A stretch of 64,000 nucleotides of DNA from Cristatella mucedo (taxonomy: Eukaryota > Bryozoa > Phylactolaemata > Cristatellidae): positions 14,318,001 to 14,382,000 of the forward strand of contig WPIO01000002.1 of assembly GCA_009760855.2 (NCBI GenBank). The letters run 5' to 3'. How positions within the stretch are numbered: the stretch's first letter is position 1; every line of letters starts with the position of its first letter. Below are positions 58,672-64,000 of this stretch, piece by piece. Both the position numbers and the translations under genes were made by a program. Under the pieces are notes generated by a model. That model saw nothing but the letters and a program-made list of their open reading frames with translations, made no database searches and was not told the DNA's origin.

Positions 58672-61600
58672 TTGTATGTGTGTGAAGATTCGTAAAAGTT
58701 ATGAACGGCAAGCTGCTTAAGGAAGAGACAGCGTAAACTGGAGAGAAGTGGCAAATTGCATGCAGACAAGCCTTTCTGCAAAGTTTTTGCACCAACTGCA
58801 AGCACTTTATTGCAGAGACACAAGGGCAGAGCAATAGAAGTCTAGACTGTAGGCCACAAACTTATCAGCTTGCCTGCTCTACCATGATCTGAGCATGCTC
58901 GCATTTTCAGCGATAACGTTGCCAAAAGTAGGCAGACTTGACCGTGAAGCTAGTGTGTTCACCTAGCCCAAGGCCGTTCTAGTGGGTCATACCGATTTTG
59001 TCCAGAGTCTACAATGAACATGCTGGCTTACTAACCTTGAGGGTTAGACTCTCTGATTTCTGAATGGCATTAGGTGTGCCCACACAGCTTCTCAGGTTGG
59101 CCTCATTGGCATGCAACTTGAGCTAGTAAGCTGCCATCAAAGCGAGATGAGAATACCGCGCAATACAAGCCGCCAGCAAGCTGATAGAGTATGAGATGCA
59201 GTAAGGCAGGTAGGAATCTAACCACGTGCACAATCTCTCTGCCCCGAGTTTTAGCTCAGGGCTAAGGTACTAGCTCTTCACGACCTAGGTCGTGGGTTCG
59301 AGTGCTGTAGTGGGTGTGATACTATATTGCTTACTGCAAGCGGTGGTGCTTGCCAGTAAGGCTCCTCTGCAGCTAGACAAATGAGGCTGTTGAATCAGCT
59401 AACCTTGCCTTGCCGAGTGGGAGCTCCCATACTGAGCTGAGCTGTGAGAGCTCATGCTCTCACAGATTTCTGGCCTGCTCAGTAGCTGTGGCGAACCGGC
59501 CCAGCAGAGTGCCACGCATGGCATGCCGTCGTATCATGCAGCTGGAAATGTGTTTTGGCTTTCAGCATTTGAGAGAAGCAGCGATCAATGTGCGATCAGC
59601 TGGTTCGGCTAAGTCTGATTCTGGTTGCTGACCGCTTTCTATCGTCTGCCCCTGCGCTTGGCCACTGATTGGAGGAGGCCAGGATGCTTTGTACTGCAGA
59701 CAAAGGCAATGAGGTGTAGCGGCTTTTGCACTAATGTCCTTAGGCTGCAAATACAGTGCTCGTCACAGCGCTAGTCCTTGCACGACAAATACTTTCGAAG
59801 CCCTCCAAGTGTCGGATCGGCTAGAGACTAGTAGGTGCAAGGCCACAGGCAGCAGGTGCAGGCCGACAGTAGTACAACATGGCAGCGACGAAGAGAGCCC
59901 TGAGAGCTTTAAGATAACAACACCGTATCCATAGCCAAGAGAACTAAATTGGATAGTGCTGACGTCTAAAATCAGCAGCATTGTGCAACAAGTCTCTTGC
60001 AGCATCCAGAATACCGCTGAACTGCCGACCGGCGCTACTGCCGACTCGGCGAAATTCCGGCCTGGCTCAAAGCGTAGGGCACAACAGGCTGCCTATAATA
60101 TGACTCGGGTCTCAACACAGCCTTAACCATAGATTATGACATAACCAGTTCTTAGTAGCAAAAGTTCAGGGACGGTGAATTATATTTGGCAGTCATAATC
60201 TGTCTGATCTAGCACACTGCCGTTTCAAAACATTATATTTTTTCCGGGGAAACACTTCCAATGCTACTGCACCTATGTGAAGCTTTAGGCTCATTGCGAC
60301 ACAATTAACATGCGAGTTTAGATTTATAAGTACTGTACTGGCACACGTGATAGCCGCAGCAGTCCCGTATGTCAGGCCGTGTTCCAATCGAAAGCTGGCA
60401 TTTCGATTGAAGCTCCACTAGCCAACCGAGTGACTCCATTCAGATGAAAGAGAGCAGGACAGACTGCTGCTGCTCACTGCTGCTGCTGCTCACTGCTGCT
60501 GCTGCCGCCAGGCAGTCATTGCTGTAGCTGTGTGTGTGTGTGTGTCGAGTTTGGGCACTTTCTTTATTTCTTTCCCTCGTGCACCTTGCAGCGGTCTACC
60601 TGCAGTCAGTAGGGCATCTGTATGAATGGCTGCTGCTGCTGGTGCTACTCTCTGCACCTCTGTGCTTCGATGCCTTTGGCTCAGCTGCCAAAGATGGCCC
60701 GACATATTCCTACGATTAGGATTAGTTGAGATTATTGGGCATTATTCCCTGTGATTGTTGTGGGCTACTCTGTGCAGCAGTAGCTAGGCCATTGCTCGTC
60801 GTGCAGGGGGCGGGCAGCAGCAGCAGCAGCAGCAGCAGGCTGCCAAGCCTGGGAGCAGCAAGCAAGCAAGCGAGGAGCCAGAGCAGCAGCAGGAAGAGCA
60901 GCATGCCAGGGCCATGACGCATGCCAGGCTGCAGCTTCCGGTAGGAGGGGGAGGATGATGCATTGTCAGGCTTCTGGCTTTAGTTAGGCGCACGTGCAGT
61001 CGGCCTACTGCGGCCGACCGAATGTACATAGTGCATTAATGCGCAGTTGTCTACTCTATTGCAGCCTCCGCTTGAGCACTTGGCTATTGCAGACGAGGTT
61101 GTCGTGAGAGACCGGGCAGTGCTGTCGCTTCGAGCTCTCGCAGAAAGCCATTCGCCGCAGGACCTCGAGAAACACTTCATTCCACTCGTCAGACGGCTGG
61201 CCGGAGGTATGCTGCCTGCCCGCGCTACGGTTCCCCGGCATATTGTCGTCGTTCTGAAGCTGCTCTGAAATAAACGCTGTGATGTCAAATAGTGTTTACA
61301 AACAATACTTCTAGCTTTGCTTCGAGCCATTTTATTAGCTCTATTTCTGCCGGTTGTAGTTAACTACTTCATCGGCCAGCCGAGTGTCCATGCTGAGCGA
61401 TTGCAAGTAGAGCTTTAGCAAGTGGTGAGAGCTGGTTTGGTATCAGCGGCTAGTTTTGAGCTTGGCTCCGGAACTGCTCTTTAAATCAAAGAGTTTGGCA
61501 TCAAGTTTCGACTGATGTCAATCGCGAAACAGAGTTACAAGCACAGATGGTTGTTACTATCACTTTCCCTCTTCTTCTATTCTATTTAATATTTTAATAT

Positions 61601-61794
61601 TATATATTATATTTATTTATTTATAATATATAAATATAATATTATATTTATAATATAATATAATATTCGCCTATTTCTTCTTCCGCTCCTCTTTGCTTCC
61701 TTTCCCCTCCCCTTCCTGCTCCTTCCTTGTCTTGTATGTATGCACTCCAATCTCCAAACCTATCCCTCCGTATGTGTTGTGTCTGTGTGTCTGT

Positions 61795-61847
<53 letters not shown>

Positions 61848-62964
61848 TGTGCGTGTGTGTGTGTGTGTGCGCGTGTGCCTGTTTATGAGAGCGTTTACAA
61901 GAAAACCCTGCCTCTTTCATTAGGTGTTTGCACTTTTCACTCGTTGAGCTGCTTCGGTTGGGCTGTGAGTTCTGGAAACATTTAGCGGGAAGTTTGAGCA
62001 CAGCCGAATTTGATCATCGTCTCAAGTGCACCAGTTTCTGCTAGGAAGCTTTTTATGTCATTTAAATGTAGATCAAAATGCTGCGGTCGCTATCATGTAA
62101 AGACCGTTGGCGACAGAAGCTTTAGCTCTGCAGGTCGTAGACTGTGGAACTCGCTTCCACAATTCTTACTCAATGACAACTACTCTCCTGCTGCCGACTA
62201 TGGCTCATCCTTTTCAGCTGTCCTGAGCTGCTACTTCCATGCTACTCACTACCTCAAATGGTCTCCTGACTCAGCTATGCTTCCCACTTTCTCTTTGTTG
62301 CGTGAGACGAAACTTTTTAGCTACCGAATGCGTACCGAAAGCCGCTTAGGCTATGAGTGCTCTACACAAAACTCCCCTGCATAACACCCACATAGTCTTT
62401 ATGGCTTTGTGGTGTTACAGACGGAGATACATTACATTACATTGCGTGTGTGTGTGTGTGTGTGTCTGTGTGTGTTGATTTGTGTATGTGCCTGTGTGTA
62501 TACTGTCGTAATCTACCGTATACATGCATCGTGGCAGATGTCACTTGTGATGGCATTGCTGCACAGTGCCAGCAAGCAAAAATGCCAGCACACTCGTGCT
62601 CGAAGCAGTCAAATGCCTATCCTACCGATGTGAGCAAAACTATGTCTGCTGAATAGGACCAGGCGCTGCGTGCGCTGAGCAGGTCGCACAGAAGAAGATC
62701 GAGCGGCTGAAGGACAAGCTTGGGAGCACTGAGGGCTGCTCTCAGAGAAGCAGACAGAACGAGACCCTTTAGCTGCAGCATGCAATGTGGCCTCTGCTGC
62801 CACTAAGCCTATCTCGCACCATGGCATGGGCATCATTATCACTCTGGTTTTCTTCTCTTTCTATGGTTTCCAGGAGAATGGTTTACATCCAAGACGTCAG
62901 CCTGTGGTCTTTTCCCGGCATCCTATCAGCGTTCTTCTATGGCTGTCAAGACGGAGCTCATCAG
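52998..62964 (+). CDS. PPP2R1A: PP2A 65-kDa scaffold subunit A (PPP2R1A/B type), first five coding exons
   Basis: This is the HEAT-repeat scaffold that holds the catalytic C and regulatory B subunits of protein phosphatase 2A. The five exons are 52998-53069 (starts [19 protein letters not shown], ends CAG|GTACGG), 56122-56212 ([24 protein letters not shown]), 56548-56648 ([15 protein letters not shown]), 61065-61206 ([26 protein letters not shown]) and 62874-62964 ([12 protein letters not shown], ends CAG|GTAACG). All borders are GT-AG and phases chain 0, 1, 0, 1, 2. Together they give 165 residues that align end to end with the first ~165 of human PPP2R1A (about 589 in full), so HEAT repeats 1 to about 4 are covered. 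The next exon should start with one base and then QYFRNL-like codons; it is not seen before 64000 and probably lies to the right. Introns carry LINE-A, LINE-B, SINE-1 and several microsatellites. The start was chosen for alignment with human Met1; a CpG-rich region surrounds it. Confidence 0.93.
54995..55215 (+). mobile_element. LINE-B 3' UTR fragment in PP2A-A intron 1
   Basis: Begins CTATGCTACTCACTGCACC and ends TACAGACGGAGATTATTAC. Confidence 0.65.
55465..55705 (+). mobile_element. LINE-B 3' UTR fragment, sister of 54995-55215
   Basis: It shares nearly the whole 54995-55215 unit, including CTCAACTGCTCTCCTGACTC. It starts further 5' by a few codons, so it is not a simple tandem duplicate. 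Confidence 0.65.
56122..56212 (+). other. PP2A-A exon 2 (coding)
   Basis: Too short to stand out as an ORF. It was found by its TRLNSVRRL...SELLPFLA reading between acceptor TTCTTGAAG and donor CCG|GTAAGC. It is 91 bases long and ends in phase 1. Confidence 0.88.
56548..56648 (+). other. PP2A-A exon 3 (coding)
   Basis: Acceptor TTGCCCGCAG, donor CTG|GTGAGT, 101 bases. Reads [16 protein letters not shown], then [12 protein letters not shown], which is HEAT repeat 2. Confidence 0.9.
57335..57415 (-). mobile_element. LINE-A tail fragment
   Basis: ATCTCTTTCTAAATAAACGC, then TTTGCATGGGCTGGAAAGC. Confidence 0.45.
57470..58260 (+). mobile_element. LINE-A copy in PP2A-A intron 3
   Basis: Reads a MQWQQSFSN-like start, [20 protein letters not shown], then [15 protein letters not shown] and [15 protein letters not shown]. 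It is interrupted by a SINE-2 piece at 57838-57912. Confidence 0.75.
57838..57912 (+). mobile_element. SINE-2 3' half inside a LINE-A copy
   Basis: AAGGGCTCGAGCCCTTCGGC, AATAGAGATTAAGTTCTCTT, AGGGCGCTATAAAAATAATG. Confidence 0.65.
58270..59110 (-). mobile_element. LINE-A copy, opposite strand to its neighbour
   Basis: The minus strand contains [13 protein letters not shown] and AIKCLQLVQ-like RT C-terminal codons. A (GT)n tract at 58493-58684 has grown inside it. With 57470-58260 it forms a converging pair whose 3' ends meet near 58265. Confidence 0.65.
58493..58684. repeat. (GT)n microsatellite, interrupted
   Basis: GT runs with C, T and A interruptions, about 190 bp. Confidence 0.95.
59245..59410 (+). 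mobile_element. SINE-1 in PP2A-A intron 3
   Basis: GTGGGTTCGAGTGCTGTAGT and AAATGAGGCTGTTGAATCAG. Confidence 0.7.
60465..60545. repeat. (CTG)n with TCA spacers, then (TG)n
   Basis: Three CTG clusters separated by CTCA, then GTGTGT. Confidence 0.9.
60805..60900. repeat. (AGC)n tract
   Basis: CAGCAGCAG run, then GCAAGCAAGC and AGAGCAGCAGC. Confidence 0.9.
61065..61206 (+). other. PP2A-A exon 4 (coding)
   Basis: Acceptor CTCTATTGCAG, donor GGAG|GTATGC, 142 bases. Reads [19 protein letters not shown] through VRRLAGG, which is HEAT repeat 3. Confidence 0.92.
61575..61668. repeat. AT-only palindromic tract
   Basis: Nearly pure A/T with repeated TATAATATTA words that can pair with each other. 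Confidence 0.9.
61783..61878. repeat. (GT)n microsatellite
   Basis: GT array with CGCG interruptions. Confidence 0.95.
62090..62450 (+). mobile_element. LINE-B 3' end in PP2A-A intron 4
   Basis: [20 protein letters not shown], then [18 protein letters not shown] in an open frame, and a full 3' UTR ending in a (GT)n tract. One of the better preserved 3' ends. Confidence 0.75.
62441..62480. repeat. (GT)n at the 3' end of a LINE-B copy
   Basis: The repeat starts directly after the element's ATTACATTACATT end. Confidence 0.9.
62874..62964 (+). other. PP2A-A exon 5 (coding)
   Basis: Acceptor GGTTTCCAG, donor CAG|GTAACG, 91 bases. Reads [13 protein letters not shown], then AVKTELI; human has DWFTSRTSACGLF. 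The overlapping open frames here are out of phase with the upstream exon. Confidence 0.88.
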
Positions 62965-63349
62965 GTAACGCAAGAAGTGAATCGAAGGTCGAATGACACA
63001 GCTGCCAGCATAACATACCACTGCTTTGCAGCTGAATGCTCTGCTACTTTTTTAAACAGAGCTAGCCATTCTTTGCTTCAGCAATGAACAGTAGTAATTC
63101 GGACACACTTACACCAAGGGTCAGCTAATGCTATTAATGATGCACCGTTTCTTGATGCAACAAGTAAAGAGGGAAGAGGGAAAGGGATAGCGATTCGCTC
63201 TTTTGCATGAAATTTTGAGATTAAAGCATGCTTACGACTACAAGATTACTAGAGTGTCGTGCAGAGTGACTCCTGGAGGACGGCACGATTAAGACGCCTG
63301 CTCTATCGAGGGTTATGGGGTACTTCAGAGGTGAGGGATCGCCCTGTCT

Positions 63350-64000
<651 letters not shown>

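Noticed and set aside
62785-63087. 100-codon + strand frame over PP2A-A exon 5
   Set aside because: It is in a different phase from the homologous reading and runs across the exon donor.

Overview
This is metazoan nuclear DNA, most likely from a marine or other aquatic invertebrate. The evidence is genes split into short exons by long introns with GT-AG borders, very long dinucleotide microsatellites, and a dense load of decayed LINEs, tRNA-derived SINEs and small pogo/Tigger-like elements. I see no bacterial operons, tRNA genes or rRNA. The phylum cannot be named from what is visible; a ciliary inner-microtubule protein gene fits any animal with motile cilia.

Four host genes are supported by protein similarity plus matching splice phases. 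(1) The C-terminal five-sixths of an inosine triphosphatase (ITPA), + strand, exons 5735-5927 and 8565-8857; it lacks two residues normally conserved at the active site. (2) A C2orf50/CIMIP5-like ciliary protein, - strand, exons ~25990-25789 and 24215-24021, joined across an apparent GC-AG intron. (3) A compact two-exon MARCH-type (RING-CH) membrane E3 ubiquitin ligase, - strand, exons 39986-39738 and 36316-35954, complete at 203 residues. (4) The first five coding exons of the PP2A scaffold subunit A (PPP2R1A/B type), + strand, 52998 to 62964, running off the right edge. These are unrelated housekeeping or ciliary genes and nothing suggests they work as a unit. CpG-rich patches lie at or near the 5' ends of genes 2, 3 and 4.

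Most of the rest is repeats. LINE-A is a CR1/L2-like family with a FYADD reverse transcriptase and an ATT-rich 3' tail. It occurs about 25 times on both strands, mostly as 3' fragments; the longest copies are 18600-20235, 38395-39340 and 13620-14540. LINE-B is a second family with a different 3' end (best copy 32040-32940). SINE-1 is tRNA-derived with an intact B box, about 12 copies. SINE-2 has about 8 copies and a 3' end that copies the LINE-A tail. All four families carry GCTATACAAA or a close variant near the 3' end. Two TA-flanked elements with inverted ends lie at 15474-15761 and 40644-41288.

Simple repeats include a 7-bp array (650-803), a 20-bp higher-order minisatellite (21580-21760), (TA)n, (GA)n, (CA)n and GGA/GGT tracts. 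Some of these begin inside SINE or LINE tails.

I found no strong case for an undescribed molecular system. The observations most worth checking are the altered ITPA active site, the GC-AG intron, the shared retroposon tail, a decayed coiled-coil-like reading frame (2115-2705, - strand), an orphan exon (45669-45845) and a perfect 28-bp palindrome (45877-45904).
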